Below, in pieces: positions 53,028-61,663 of a DNA stretch of 64,000 bases (the first letter of the stretch is position 1; every line of letters starts with the position of its first letter). Origin of the DNA: Ruegeria_C sp041537925 (GTDB taxonomy: Bacteria > Pseudomonadota > Alphaproteobacteria > Rhodobacterales > Rhodobacteraceae); the NCBI RefSeq assembly GCF_041537925.1, contig NZ_JBGOSH010000001.1:372001-436000 (forward strand). The letters run 5' to 3'. The notes under the pieces are model-generated. The model was not told where the DNA came from, ran no database searches, and saw only the letters and a program-made list of their open reading frames with translations. Both the position numbers and the translations under genes were made by a program.

Positions 53028-53666
53028 ATGCGCCCCACCGAGCAGTTGCGACAGAATGTGGCCGAGGATTGGCAGGCCGCAACCACCCATGCGTTTTGCC
53101 GCGACCTGGCCGATGGCTCGTTGCCGCTGGACAAGATGCGCTGGTATCTGCAGCAGGATTACCAGTTCGTGGACGGGTTCGTGCGCCTGCTGGCCAGCGC
53201 CATCGCCCATGCCCCCAGCCTGGCCGATTCGGTTCCGGCGGCGCAGTTCCTGGCTGTCATCACCGGCCCCGAGAACACCTATTTCCTACGCAGTTTGGAC
53301 GCTATGGGCGTCAACCCCAGCACTGATCCCGCCCCGGTAACCCGCGCCTTTCAGGAATTGATGGCTGAGGCCGCCGCCTCGGGCAAGTACGAGAACATGC
53401 TAGCAGTGCTGGTTGTCGCGGAATGGATCTATCTGGACTGGGCGACGCCGGTGAACCCGCCCGCCGCTGACCTGCCCTTCTGGTTCGCAGAATGGATCAC
53501 CCTGCATGCGGGCGACGGGTTCGAGGCGGTCGTGGAATATCTGCGCGATCAGCTGGACAAGGTCTGGCCCTTTCTGTCACCCGAAGCACAGGCCGAGGTC
53601 ACCCGGATTTTCACCCGCGCCGTTACGCTGGAGCGCACCTTTTTCGACAGCGCCTATGCCGTATAA
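53028..53666 (+). CDS. tenA: TenA family protein, TenA_E type
   Basis: Thiaminase II-like helical protein of 212 residues. LRQNVAEDWQAATTHAFCRDLADGSL and WYLQQDYQFVDGF match TenA. At the usual catalytic-cysteine position it reads VVAEWIYLDW, which marks the TenA_E class, where Glu replaces the cysteine context. TenA_E enzymes salvage degraded thiamin pyrimidines. 57 bp after the GntR gene on the same strand, so probably co-transcribed. No THI-box riboswitch is visible. Confidence 0.88.
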   Translation: MRPTEQLRQNVAEDWQAATTHAFCRDLADGSLPLDKMRWYLQQDYQFVDGFVRLLASAIAHAPSLADSVPAAQFLAVITGPENTYFLRSLDAMGVNPSTDPAPVTRAFQELMAEAAASGKYENMLAVLVVAEWIYLDWATPVNPPAADLPFWFAEWITLHAGDGFEAVVEYLRDQLDKVWPFLSPEAQAEVTRIFTRAVTLERTFFDSAYAV

Positions 53667-54090
53667 ACCGGCACGGAGAACCGGCGATCGCAAGATCGCC
53701 GGCGCCATGCGGTCCCGACAACCAAGAGGCAACAAAGAACGACCTGCGCGGCAAAGCCAGCGCAGGCCAGGTCTTGACTTGGTTTGCCGGTCAGGACTGT
53801 GCCGCCGCGTCGCACCGCGACACGGCAAGACCATGGACCTCGTCCCCCTTAGACTTACCGGCCACAAGACAGTAACCGCAAATACGCCCTGGAAAAAGAG
53901 CGCATAGGTTGAGCATCAGAGTTTGATCGCAATTTGGTGACATCTGGGCAACAATCTATCCAGAGTTGACCTTATTGTTCTTGGCAACACCAAAATGGCC
54001 CCGATTCGCCTCATAGGTGCGCAGATCACAAAGTCGAGAGTCCCGGCACGCCATACCCGAATTTTCCGGCGCACTCCGTCATCTGAGGGG
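53667..54090 (+). other. 424-bp region with three strong hairpins, no recognised gene
   Basis: Three stems occur in succession. 53681-53702 has a perfect 9-bp stem with a GCAA tetraloop. 53743-53766 pairs CCTGCGC with GCGCAGG, plus an inner GGC/GCC. 53801-53826 has a GTCGC/GCGAC core. The first may terminate the gntR-tenA operon. A short Arg-rich frame of about 66 codons ending at 53907 has no ribosome site or known relative. The rest to 54090 is the ssrA upstream region. Confidence 0.5.
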
Positions 54091-54119
54091 TTTGCATCCC
54101 CGGGGCATGCGCTTATATT
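54091..54119 (+). promoter_or_regulatory. Probable promoter of ssrA
   Basis: A -10 TATATT at 54114-54119 and a -35-like TTTGCA at 54091-54096 with a 17-bp spacer would start transcription near 54126, close to the expected 5' end of the acceptor piece. Confidence 0.55.
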
Positions 54120-54120
54120 C

Positions 54121-54431
54121 ACTCTGTTCCCTCGGGAACTATGGACATAAACGCGCTCGTAATAAACGGATCGGACCCGGGGGCGGTACCCGGCGACTCC
54201 ACCAACATCCTTCATTTGGGGATCATGGGGTCGAAATAGGATCGACGGACGTCTAAAGGGGTTAGCTTTGTCTCGGCGGGGTGCCACCGTATCGGCCCGA
54301 AAAGTACAATTGCAAATGACAATCGTGCTCCGGTTGCCGTTGCTGCGTAAGCAGTAACCAGACCGAAACTTAAGTCCTTGCGCCTAGCCGCGTAAGGCGG
54401 GGTTCGCAGGTACCTGGCAACAGAAACCTGC
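54121..54431 (+). ncRNA. ssrA: Circularly permuted two-piece tmRNA (alpha-tmRNA)
   Basis: The acceptor piece comes first, roughly 54121-54204, ending GGCGACTCCACCA. A 22-base spacer to be removed follows (54205-54226). The coding piece is 54227 to about 54431, starting GGGGTCG, which pairs perfectly (one G-U) with CGACTCC of the acceptor end to make the tRNA-like stem. The tag frame at 54312-54350 encodes ANDNRAPVAVAA then TAA, a typical alphaproteobacterial degradation tag. The outer ends are approximate. Confidence 0.95.
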
Positions 54432-54530
54432 ATTTCCACATACATATTGACCCCCGGGCGCAAAAACTGCGCCCCGATTCAGATTTTGTTCACCACTTGG
54501 TTTCAGAGTGACAGCGCGCTGGAGGTGAAG

Positions 54531-54962
54531 ATGACAAAATCAGATATTTTGAAGCAATGGTATGATCAGGTCTGGGTGCAGGGCGATCTGGATGCGATCG
54601 AGCGGTTTTTCGCCCCCGAAACCGCGGCCGAAGGGATCATTCCCGAGATGCAGGTGGGGGCCGACGATTTCCGCGATCTGGTTACCGCGTTCCGCTTCCA
54701 TGTCGGAGAGATTCGCGTGGACATGCCCAAGACAATCGAAAACGGCGACTGGGTGGCGGCGATCCTGCATGTGAATACCTCGCGGGCCGACAATGGTGCT
54801 CCGATCGAAGTGACCGGTCAGGTGATGGCGCGGTTCAAGGACGACAAGGTGGTCGAGGCCTATAACCAGTTCGACTTCGTCTCTCTGTTCGAACAATTGG
54901 GACAGTTTCCAGCCGACACGCTGCCGGTCTGCATGACCGGCCAGCAACTCGACTGGGCCTGA
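54531..54962 (+). CDS. SnoaL-like polyketide cyclase/ester cyclase-type protein
   Basis: NTF2-like fold protein of 143 residues (ILKQWYDQVWVQGDLDAIERFFAP at the start; MARFKDDKVVEAYNQFDFVSLFEQLG near the end). GGAGGTGAAG directly precedes ATG 54531; the frame is open upstream through the tmRNA tail but that part is not coding. Function unknown; members range from cyclases to small stress proteins. Confidence 0.83.
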   Translation: MTKSDILKQWYDQVWVQGDLDAIERFFAPETAAEGIIPEMQVGADDFRDLVTAFRFHVGEIRVDMPKTIENGDWVAAILHVNTSRADNGAPIEVTGQVMARFKDDKVVEAYNQFDFVSLFEQLGQFPADTLPVCMTGQQLDWA

Positions 54963-55097
54963 GACCGAGGCAGCAGCGGGCGGATCGCTTGACAAGGACG
55001 ACCGGATTGCCTTTTGCTATGCGCAGGGGGCAAGCGAACGCCCCGTGAGGCGTCAGCTCAAGTTTCGCATGTTTCCAGAACCGCAAGGATTCATGCC

Positions 55098-55913
55098 ATG
55101 GCTGCACCCAATGAGATCACCGTCCCGCAAATGCTGCGCCTGATCGGCACACCGCAGGCACCGGTTGTGGTGGATATCTGCATCGACCCGGATTTCGAGG
55201 CCGATCCGTTCCTGATCCCGGGTGCGATCCGTCACAATCACAATGACATCGAGGGGTTGAAACGCCGCCTGAATGGACGCGCCTGCATCATCGTCTGCCA
55301 GAAAGGTCTGAAGCTAAGCCAGGGGCTGGCGGCCTGGCTGCGCAATGACGGGCTGGCGGCCGAATACCTCAAGGGTGGCATGTTCGCCTGGCGCGATCAC
55401 GACGACGCTCCGCGCCTTCCGGCCGGGAAACTTCCGGCACCGGTGGATGGCAGCGCGCTCTGGGTGACACGTCATCGCCCCAAGATCGACCGCATTGCCT
55501 GCCCTTGGCTAATCCGCCGATTCGTCGACGCACAGGCGCGGTTCCTGTTCGTGGCCCCCGCCGAGGTCGCCGGTGTTGCCGAACGCTATAACGCGACTCC
55601 GTTTGACGTCGAGGGCGCGTTCTGGGGCCATCGCGGCCACAATTGCACCTTCGACACCATGCTGGACGAATTTCAGCTGCACACCGAGGCGCTGGACCGC
55701 CTCGCAACCGTGGTGCGCGGGGCCGACACCAACCAACACGACCTCGCGCCCGAGGCAGCCGGGCTGCTGGCCTTGTCGGTGGGCCTATCGCGCCAGTATC
55801 GAGACGATCACCAGCAGCTCGAGGCGGGCATGGCGCTTTACGACGCGCTCTACCGTTGGGCGCGCGATGGTCATGCCGAAATCCACGAACACGCCGCGGA
55901 TCGCCGGTCATGA
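55098..55913 (+). CDS. chrB: Rhodanese-ChrB fusion, chromate resistance protein
   Basis: Protein of 271 residues. Residues 5-105 form a rhodanese-like domain with cysteine in the active loop (IIVCQKGLKLSQGLAAWL). Residues 115-270 form the ChrB C-terminal domain (WVTRHRPKIDRIACPWLIRRFVD). ATG 55098 has AGGA 8 bp upstream. Its stop overlaps the chrA start (ATGA). Such proteins regulate or assist ChrA; the rhodanese part suggests sulfur or oxyanion chemistry. Confidence 0.9.
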   Translation: MAAPNEITVPQMLRLIGTPQAPVVVDICIDPDFEADPFLIPGAIRHNHNDIEGLKRRLNGRACIIVCQKGLKLSQGLAAWLRNDGLAAEYLKGGMFAWRDHDDAPRLPAGKLPAPVDGSALWVTRHRPKIDRIACPWLIRRFVDAQARFLFVAPAEVAGVAERYNATPFDVEGAFWGHRGHNCTFDTMLDEFQLHTEALDRLATVVRGADTNQHDLAPEAAGLLALSVGLSRQYRDDHQQLEAGMALYDALYRWARDGHAEIHEHAADRRS

Positions 55914-57160
55914 CACCACCCTCAATTGTCGAGATGACCCGTGTCTTTGGCCGCATCGGGTTGCTCTCCTTCGGGGGTCCGGCAGCACAGATCGCGCTGA
56001 TGGAGCGCGAACTGGTCGAGGAGCGCCCCTGGCTGGAAGAGCGCAGCTTTCTGCGCGCGCTCTCGCTTTGCATGCTGTTGCCGGGGCCCGAAGCGATGCA
56101 GCTTGCCACCTATTGCGGCTGGAGGTTGCGCGGCGTACCGGGTGGGCTGCTTGCCGGGCTGCTTTTCGTGCTGCCGGGGGCCGTCATCATTGCCTGTCTG
56201 GTCGGGCTTTACGCGGCTTACGGCGATCTGCCGCTGGTGCAGTCGGTCTTTTTGGGGGTCAAGGCGGCGGTGGTGGTGATCGTGCTGCAGGCGCTCCGCA
56301 ATCTGGCGCGGCGGGCGCTGTCGGGCAAAGCCGATTACATCATCGCCGGCCTCGGTTTTGTGGCGCTCTTTGCGCTCAACCTGCCCTTTCCGCTGATCAT
56401 CGCCACCGCCGCCTGCTGGGGGCTGCTGACCGCCAGGGCCGACCCCCTGCCCGACCCTCCGCACAGGCCAAGGGCACGCCCGCTTCGGACCGTTCTGACG
56501 TGGTCGGCGATCTGGCTATTGCCGCTGATCGCCCTCAGCCTCAGTGGTCAAACCCTTCTGGCCGAGATCGGCTGGTTCTTCGCGAAGCTCGCGGTGGTCA
56601 CCTTTGGCGGGGCCTATGCCGTGTTGGCGTACATGACCCAGGCCGTGGTGCAGGAGCATAACTGGATCACCACCGCTCAGATGATCGACGCGCTGGGGCT
56701 GGCCGAGACCACGCCCGGCCCGTTGATCCTGGTCACCCAGTTCGTCGCTATGCTGACTGGGCAGATCCAGAGCGGTGCCGGGCTGGCGCTGGCGGCCGGG
56801 CTGGTTGCGCTCTGGGCCACGTTCACGCCGTGTTTCCTGTGGATTTTCCTGGCAGCCCCCTATCTGGATCGGATCGCCGCGCAGCCCCGGCTCGCGGCGG
56901 CGTTGCGCGCCATCAGCGCGGCGGTGGTCGGCGTGATCCTGAACCTGTCCATCTGGTTTGCGCTGCACGTGCTCTTCGGAACTGTCACTCAGCAAGCGTC
57001 GGGCGTGCTCCGCCTGCCCTTGCCCGATCTCGCAAGCTTCAACCCGCGCGCGGCAGCGATGATCTGCGCGGCGATGGTCGTGATGTGGGCTCTGAAACAG
57101 GGGTTGGGACGCACGCTGGTAATGCTCGCGCTGGCTGGGGCCGCAAGCCACTTTGTTTGA
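55910..57160 (+). CDS. chrA: Chromate efflux transporter ChrA (long, two CHR domains)
   Basis: Membrane carrier of 416 residues with two homologous CHR halves: FGGPAAQIALM and LPGPEAMQLATYCGW in the first, FGGAYAVLAYM and TTPGPLILVTQF in the second. It exports chromate and possibly sulfate-like oxyanions. The frame is open far upstream, but ATG 55910 in the ATGA overlap with chrB gives the normal N-terminus. Confidence 0.94.
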   Translation: MTPPSIVEMTRVFGRIGLLSFGGPAAQIALMERELVEERPWLEERSFLRALSLCMLLPGPEAMQLATYCGWRLRGVPGGLLAGLLFVLPGAVIIACLVGLYAAYGDLPLVQSVFLGVKAAVVVIVLQALRNLARRALSGKADYIIAGLGFVALFALNLPFPLIIATAACWGLLTARADPLPDPPHRPRARPLRTVLTWSAIWLLPLIALSLSGQTLLAEIGWFFAKLAVVTFGGAYAVLAYMTQAVVQEHNWITTAQMIDALGLAETTPGPLILVTQFVAMLTGQIQSGAGLALAAGLVALWATFTPCFLWIFLAAPYLDRIAAQPRLAAALRAISAAVVGVILNLSIWFALHVLFGTVTQQASGVLRLPLPDLASFNPRAAAMICAAMVVMWALKQGLGRTLVMLALAGAASHFV

Positions 57161-57237
57161 CGCGTTATTGGCGCTCCTGCCCTTTTGTTTCCCTCCGAAT
57201 CCCGTATGTTGGGCGTAACACCATTCGGGAATGAAAC

Positions 57238-57714
57238 ATGTCGCAATCCATTGACTATGGAAACCTGATGCACACCGCCATGCGCGGCCTCATTAAATCG
57301 GTGCTGCAGGATGTTGCAGAGCGCGGCCTGCCCGGCGCGCACCACTTCTTCATCACCTTCGACACCACCCATCCCGACGCGCAACTGGCCGACTGGCTGA
57401 GCGACCGCTACCCCGGTGAAATGACCGTGGTCATGCAGCATTGGTACGAAAACCTGCTGGTGGGCGATGACGGGTTTGGCGTGACACTGAATTTCGGCGA
57501 CTCGCCCGAGCCGCTTTATATCCCCTATGACGCCATCAAGACCTTTGTCGATCCGTCGGTGGAGTTTGGCTTGCGTTTCGAATCGCCCTCCGATGAGGAC
57601 GAAGAAGAACAGGATGGCGAGATCACGATCGCCCCCGACGCTGTCGAAGAGGTGGAAGAGAGCGAGGCCAAGCCGGATGCCGAGATTGTCTCGCTGGACA
57701 GTTTCCGCAAGTGA
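57238..57714 (+). CDS. sspB: SspB family protein, ClpXP adaptor (alpha type)
   Basis: Adaptor of 158 residues. The core (residues 1-115) has ALPHA-type SspB features such as HHFFITFDTTHP, DRYPGEMTVVMQHWYENLLV and FGVTLNFGDSPEPLYIPYDAIKTF. An acidic linker and a short C-terminal segment (AEIVSLDSFRK) follow, which in the family docks on ClpX. It delivers ssrA-tagged proteins to ClpXP; the ssrA gene is about 3 kb upstream. Confidence 0.93.
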   Translation: MSQSIDYGNLMHTAMRGLIKSVLQDVAERGLPGAHHFFITFDTTHPDAQLADWLSDRYPGEMTVVMQHWYENLLVGDDGFGVTLNFGDSPEPLYIPYDAIKTFVDPSVEFGLRFESPSDEDEEEQDGEITIAPDAVEEVEESEAKPDAEIVSLDSFRK

Positions 57715-57726
57715 CGGCGCGCCGCG

Positions 57727-58281
57727 CTATTTCTTTTTCAGCATGGTGTTGATTGATCGCTCGGGCACCCCCTCGCGCACCCGCGAAAAGTTCAGGTCCA
57801 GCCCGTCCTTGGTCAGCGTCCGGTCGAATTGCTGCATTTCATAGCCGCCCTCGTCATCGATGAACAGCGAATAGATCGTCAAGGTGTCGCCCCAGATGCG
57901 GCCCCAGACAAAGGGCTCGCCCTTCATGGGGTCAAGCTGCACCTCATGGCCGAACACGTTGCGTTTCATGGCGGCGGAAAAGACGTCACTGCGGTCGGTC
58001 GGGATGAAATCGATGGAAAAGGCCTGCTCCTTGACCCGGCCATCATGTTTAAAGGCGACAGTCGTCCAGCTCACGTTAAAGCCGTTGCGGGTTTCAGAGA
58101 TCGACACGCTCATGTCGCGCGCCTCCAGTGTGCCGTCGGAGCGGAGCATCTCGGCCGATCCGGTGTAGTCGCCCACGAAATCGGCAACATCCGCCGCAGC
58201 GGCGGCGCGCGCAAGCAGGATCAGCCCAACAAGCACCGAAACCGCCAGAGATTTCATTCGGGTAATAGCAGCTGAACGCAT
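57727..58281 (-). CDS. Secreted hypothetical protein
   Basis: Protein of 184 residues with a Sec signal (ITRMKSLAVSVLVGLILLAR then AAAAADV). The mature part is beta-rich with regular short strands (FVGDYTGSAEMLRSDG, GFNVSWTTVAFKHDGR). I do not recognise the family. ATG 58281 is chosen for GGAGG 7 bp upstream; GTG 58302 and ATG 58257 are alternatives. Convergent with sspB, 12 bp apart. Confidence 0.78.
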   Translation of the reverse strand: MRSAAITRMKSLAVSVLVGLILLARAAAAADVADFVGDYTGSAEMLRSDGTLEARDMSVSISETRNGFNVSWTTVAFKHDGRVKEQAFSIDFIPTDRSDVFSAAMKRNVFGHEVQLDPMKGEPFVWGRIWGDTLTIYSLFIDDEGGYEMQQFDRTLTKDGLDLNFSRVREGVPERSINTMLKKK

Positions 58282-58486
58282 GACGGTCCTCCGATCGGTC
58301 ACTGTTTCATCTTAGCGGTCTGCGCGTCTGCGGCAATCGAAAGCCGCGTGAAATTGGCTTATTCCGCGCCCGAACCCACCTGTACCTCGGTCGGGGTTGC
58401 ACCTATGGTGCGCGCGATTGACCCGTTGTTTTTGGCCTTTGGGCCGGGTACACGGCATGCAACGGCATACAAGACGGAGTGACGAG

Positions 58487-59881
58487 ATGTCTCAAACGCG
58501 CACCGAAACCGACAGCTTTGGCCCGCTGGAGGTTCCTGCAGACAAGTACTGGGGCGCGCAGACGCAGCGGTCGATCATGAATTTCCCTATCGGCTGGGAA
58601 AAGCAGCCCACCGCCATCGTGCGGGCGCTTGGCGTGATCAAACAGGCCTGCGCCATGGCCAACAAAGCCAGCGGCAATCTGGACGCGACGCGGGGTGATG
58701 CCATCATTCAGGCCGCCGGAGAGGTGATCGAGGGTAAGTTCGACGACAACTTCCCGCTGGTCGTTTGGCAGACCGGCTCGGGCACGCAATCGAACATGAA
58801 CTCCAATGAGGTGATCGCCAACCGCGCCATCGAAATCCTTGGCGGCGTGATCGGATCCAAGGACCCCGTGCATCCCAACGATCACTGCAATATGGGGCAG
58901 AGCTCGAACGATACCTTCCCCACCGCCATGCATATCGCCACCGCGATGAGCGTGCGCGACGTGCTGCTGCCGGGGTTGAAGAAGCTCGCCGAAAGCCTTG
59001 AAAATAAATCGGAAGAGTTCCGCGACATCATCAAGATCGGCCGCACCCATACGCAGGATGCCACACCGCTGACACTGGGCCAGGAATTCGGCGGCTACGC
59101 GCATCAGATCCGCCAGGGAATCGCCCGGGTCGAAGCGGCGATGCCGGGCATTTACGAACTGGCGCAAGGTGGCACAGCCGTGGGAACCGGGCTGAACACC
59201 AAGGTTGGCTGGGGCGAAACCGTTGCGGCCAACATGGCCGAGATTACCGGCCTGCCCTTCGTCACCGCCCCCAACAAGTTCGAAGCGCTGGCGGCCCATG
59301 ACGCCATGGTCTTCCTGTCGGGCGCTTTGGCAACGGTCGCGGGCTCTTGCTACAAGATCGCCAATGACATCCGCTTTTTGGGCTCCGGGCCCCGCTCGGG
59401 GCTGGGTGAGCTGATCCTGCCGGAAAACGAGCCCGGTTCATCGATCATGCCCGGCAAAGTGAACCCGACTCAGGCCGAGGCGCTGACACAGGTGGCGGCC
59501 CATGTGATGGGCAATGATGCGGCCATCAAGTTTGCAGGCAGCCAGGGGCATTTCGAACTGAACGTCTACAATCCGATGATGTCCTATAACCTGTTGCAAT
59601 CCATTCAGCTTCTGGGCGACGCCACCGACAGCTTCACCGAGCGGATGCTCAACGGCATTCAGGCCAACGAACCCCGCATCGACAAGCTGATGAAGGAAAG
59701 CCTGATGCTGGTCACCGCGCTGGCCCCCACGATCGGCTATGACAACGCCACCAAAGTGGCCAAGACGGCGCATAAGAACGGCACGACCCTCAAGGAAGAG
59801 GCGATCGCGCTTGGCTTTGTTGACGAGGCCACCTTTGACGCGGTTGTCCGCCCCGAGCAGATGATCGGCCCCGAGGCGTAA
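58487..59881 (+). CDS. fumC: Class II fumarate hydratase
   Basis: Oxygen-stable TCA-cycle enzyme of 464 residues that interconverts fumarate and malate. The superfamily signature GSSIMPGKVNPTQ lies near 318. TGSGTQSNMNSNEV and GRTHTQDATPLTLGQE (catalytic His) are intact. ATG 58487 (MSQTRTETDSFG) was chosen; GGAG is nearby and the upstream part of the open frame is unlike the family. Confidence 0.96.
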   Translation: MSQTRTETDSFGPLEVPADKYWGAQTQRSIMNFPIGWEKQPTAIVRALGVIKQACAMANKASGNLDATRGDAIIQAAGEVIEGKFDDNFPLVVWQTGSGTQSNMNSNEVIANRAIEILGGVIGSKDPVHPNDHCNMGQSSNDTFPTAMHIATAMSVRDVLLPGLKKLAESLENKSEEFRDIIKIGRTHTQDATPLTLGQEFGGYAHQIRQGIARVEAAMPGIYELAQGGTAVGTGLNTKVGWGETVAANMAEITGLPFVTAPNKFEALAAHDAMVFLSGALATVAGSCYKIANDIRFLGSGPRSGLGELILPENEPGSSIMPGKVNPTQAEALTQVAAHVMGNDAAIKFAGSQGHFELNVYNPMMSYNLLQSIQLLGDATDSFTERMLNGIQANEPRIDKLMKESLMLVTALAPTIGYDNATKVAKTAHKNGTTLKEEAIALGFVDEATFDAVVRPEQMIGPEA

Positions 59882-59891
59882 GCCTGCATGC

Positions 59892-59918
59892 GAAAGGCCC
59901 GGGCGTACCGGGTCTTTC
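59892..59918 (+). terminator. Terminator-like hairpin after fumC
   Basis: An 11-bp stem (59892-59902 with 59908-59918, one G-T pair) with 5-base loop, 10 bp past the fumC stop. The T run is inside the right arm (CTTTC), so termination may be modest. Confidence 0.65.
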
Positions 59919-60086
59919 CACAAGGGCGTGATCGGCGCGGCGGAACGGTAAACCTTTCGTAATCTGCCCTGAAACTGCCTGATTTCCGCTTTCTGTACCA
60001 CATTTTAGCGGTAATTTGGTGCTATCGTCCTGAAACGACGACCTTGTTCCGTTTGTCCACCTAGTTCTGTTTGACGAGTAAATGTG

Positions 60087-61160
60087 ATGCCAGTAACGAC
60101 CTATGAACTCTATACGCCGACCGATCTTGTCTTCGCCGGAAACACCGTCGCTCTTGTCGGGGGATACACCGGCGACAATGATGTGATCCTGACGGTGGAT
60201 GACGATGACGACGTCTTTAACGGCGACCGCTTCCGCAACGAAGATGGCAATGACACCAACCAGTTCGGCACGGCGGTCTTGGCGGACGGCACGGTCATCG
60301 GTGGCCCTGCAGTCACGGTCTATTCGGAACAGCAATTTGCACTGACCGCACCGGGCGAAGACCCGATAACACTCTATCAGATCGAAATCGACTCGAACCC
60401 CGCCTCAAATTCCGGCAACGGAATTCTCGTCGGGTATCTGCCATCCGTGCCGCTCACGCCTGGCGTGACCTACACGTTCACAACCTCCAACACAGTTGCG
60501 GGCAACGCACCGGATTATCCCACGATTGAGGGCGCGATCTGTTTCAGCGCGGATTGCCTGATCGACACTGCTTCCGGTCCCTGCCGAGCCGATGCGCTGA
60601 CGCCGGGCACGCGTATCCGAACCCGGGACAATGGCTATCAGCCACTGCGCTGGATCGCACGCCGCAAGCTCGACCGCACCGAACTGGAACAGGCGCCCGC
60701 GCTGCGCCCGATTCTGTTTGAGCCACACGCACTGGGACCGTTGCAGCCGGAACGACCAATGCGACTGTCGCCGCAACACCGGGTCTTGGTAAACGCCGCA
60801 AGCAATGAATTGTTGTTCGGGACCGGAGCGGTGCTGGCCCCGGCCAAAGGGCTGACCAATGGCACCACCATTCGCGTGGATGAGACAGTGGAAGAGGTCG
60901 AGTACATTCACCTGATGTTCGATGACCACCAGATCATCTTCGCCGACGGGCTCGAGTCGGAGAGCTTCGTGCCTGGTGCCTGGGCACTGCGCGTATTGCC
61001 GCAAGCCGCAAGAGAAGAGTTCAACACGCTTTTCCCGCAGTTCAGCCTGGATGGCGCGCCTGACAGCTATAACGCCTACCCGACCATCAGCGTACGCGAG
61101 GCTGCGCTGCTGGGGCATCAGGCCTTCTGTACAGACCGCGCAGCCTCGCATAGGATCTAG
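60087..61160 (+). CDS. Hint-domain protein
   Basis: Protein of 357 residues. The N-terminal about 150 residues contain an acidic repeat-like stretch (TVDDDDDVFNGDRFRNEDGND). Residues 152-310 form a Hint_2 (intein/hedgehog-like) module starting at CFSADCLIDTASGP with the conserved LSPQHRVLV. Such modules are frequent in Rhodobacteraceae and may self-cleave. No Sec signal peptide is seen. Substrate and role unknown. Confidence 0.87.
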   Translation: MPVTTYELYTPTDLVFAGNTVALVGGYTGDNDVILTVDDDDDVFNGDRFRNEDGNDTNQFGTAVLADGTVIGGPAVTVYSEQQFALTAPGEDPITLYQIEIDSNPASNSGNGILVGYLPSVPLTPGVTYTFTTSNTVAGNAPDYPTIEGAICFSADCLIDTASGPCRADALTPGTRIRTRDNGYQPLRWIARRKLDRTELEQAPALRPILFEPHALGPLQPERPMRLSPQHRVLVNAASNELLFGTGAVLAPAKGLTNGTTIRVDETVEEVEYIHLMFDDHQIIFADGLESESFVPGAWALRVLPQAAREEFNTLFPQFSLDGAPDSYNAYPTISVREAALLGHQAFCTDRAASHRI

Positions 61161-61189
61161 GGCGACCCAGACCCGTCTCCGGTATCGAC

Positions 61190-61366
61190 ATGGCCAAAGT
61201 GATCAATCTGCGCCGCGCCCGCAAAGCCGCTGAACGGACTGCGAAAAAGTCCCGTGCCGAGGTCAATGCCGCCCGGTTCGGCCGCAGCAAGACCGAAAAG
61301 GACCTGACCCGCGCCCGTGAGGACAAGGCCCGCCGCGATCTGGACGGCCACGAGATCAAGGAATGA
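61190..61366 (+). CDS. DUF4169 small basic protein
   Basis: 58 residues, Lys/Arg-rich helix: MAKVINLRRARKAAER... ending RRDLDGHEIKE. This is the DUF4169 pattern common in Rhodobacteraceae. It overlaps the ribbon-helix-helix gene by ATGA, so the two are co-translated. Function unknown. Confidence 0.82.
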   Translation: MAKVINLRRARKAAERTAKKSRAEVNAARFGRSKTEKDLTRAREDKARRDLDGHEIKE

Positions 61367-61584
61367 ATCCGCGTCCCGTCAAGCGATCGCTGACATTGCA
61401 GGGCCATCGCACCTCGGTCTCGCTGGAGGATGCATTCTGGCAGGCCTTTCGCGACATTGCGCAAGAAAAGAATATTCCGATCAATGTTTTGGCATCAGAA
61501 ATTGATGCAGATAGAAACCCCGAAACCGGCCTGGCATCAGCCATCCGCCTTTATGTTCTGGCCTGGTACCGTGATCGGCAGTAA
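61363..61584 (+). CDS. Ribbon-helix-helix domain protein
   Basis: 73 residues; RSLTLQGHRTSVSLEDAFWQAF followed by two helices fits the RHH_4 family (small DNA-binding or antitoxin-like proteins). Overlaps the DUF4169 gene by 4 bp. There is no toxin-like partner adjacent, so it is more likely a conserved small regulator. Confidence 0.82.
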   Translation: MNPRPVKRSLTLQGHRTSVSLEDAFWQAFRDIAQEKNIPINVLASEIDADRNPETGLASAIRLYVLAWYRDRQ

Positions 61585-61663
61585 GCCCAGAAAGAACCTC
61601 GCAGGCACCTACCGCACCGGAAGTCCGACCGCCTGCCCCTCTTCAAGAGATTGAGCACCGCAC

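Noticed and set aside
53708..53907. Arg-rich 66-codon frame after tenA
   Set aside because: It spans two strong hairpins, has no Shine-Dalgarno sequence and its composition looks non-coding.
61190..61584. DUF4169/RHH pair as a toxin-antitoxin module
   Set aside because: The DUF4169 protein is not toxin-like and the pair is a common conserved set in this family of bacteria.
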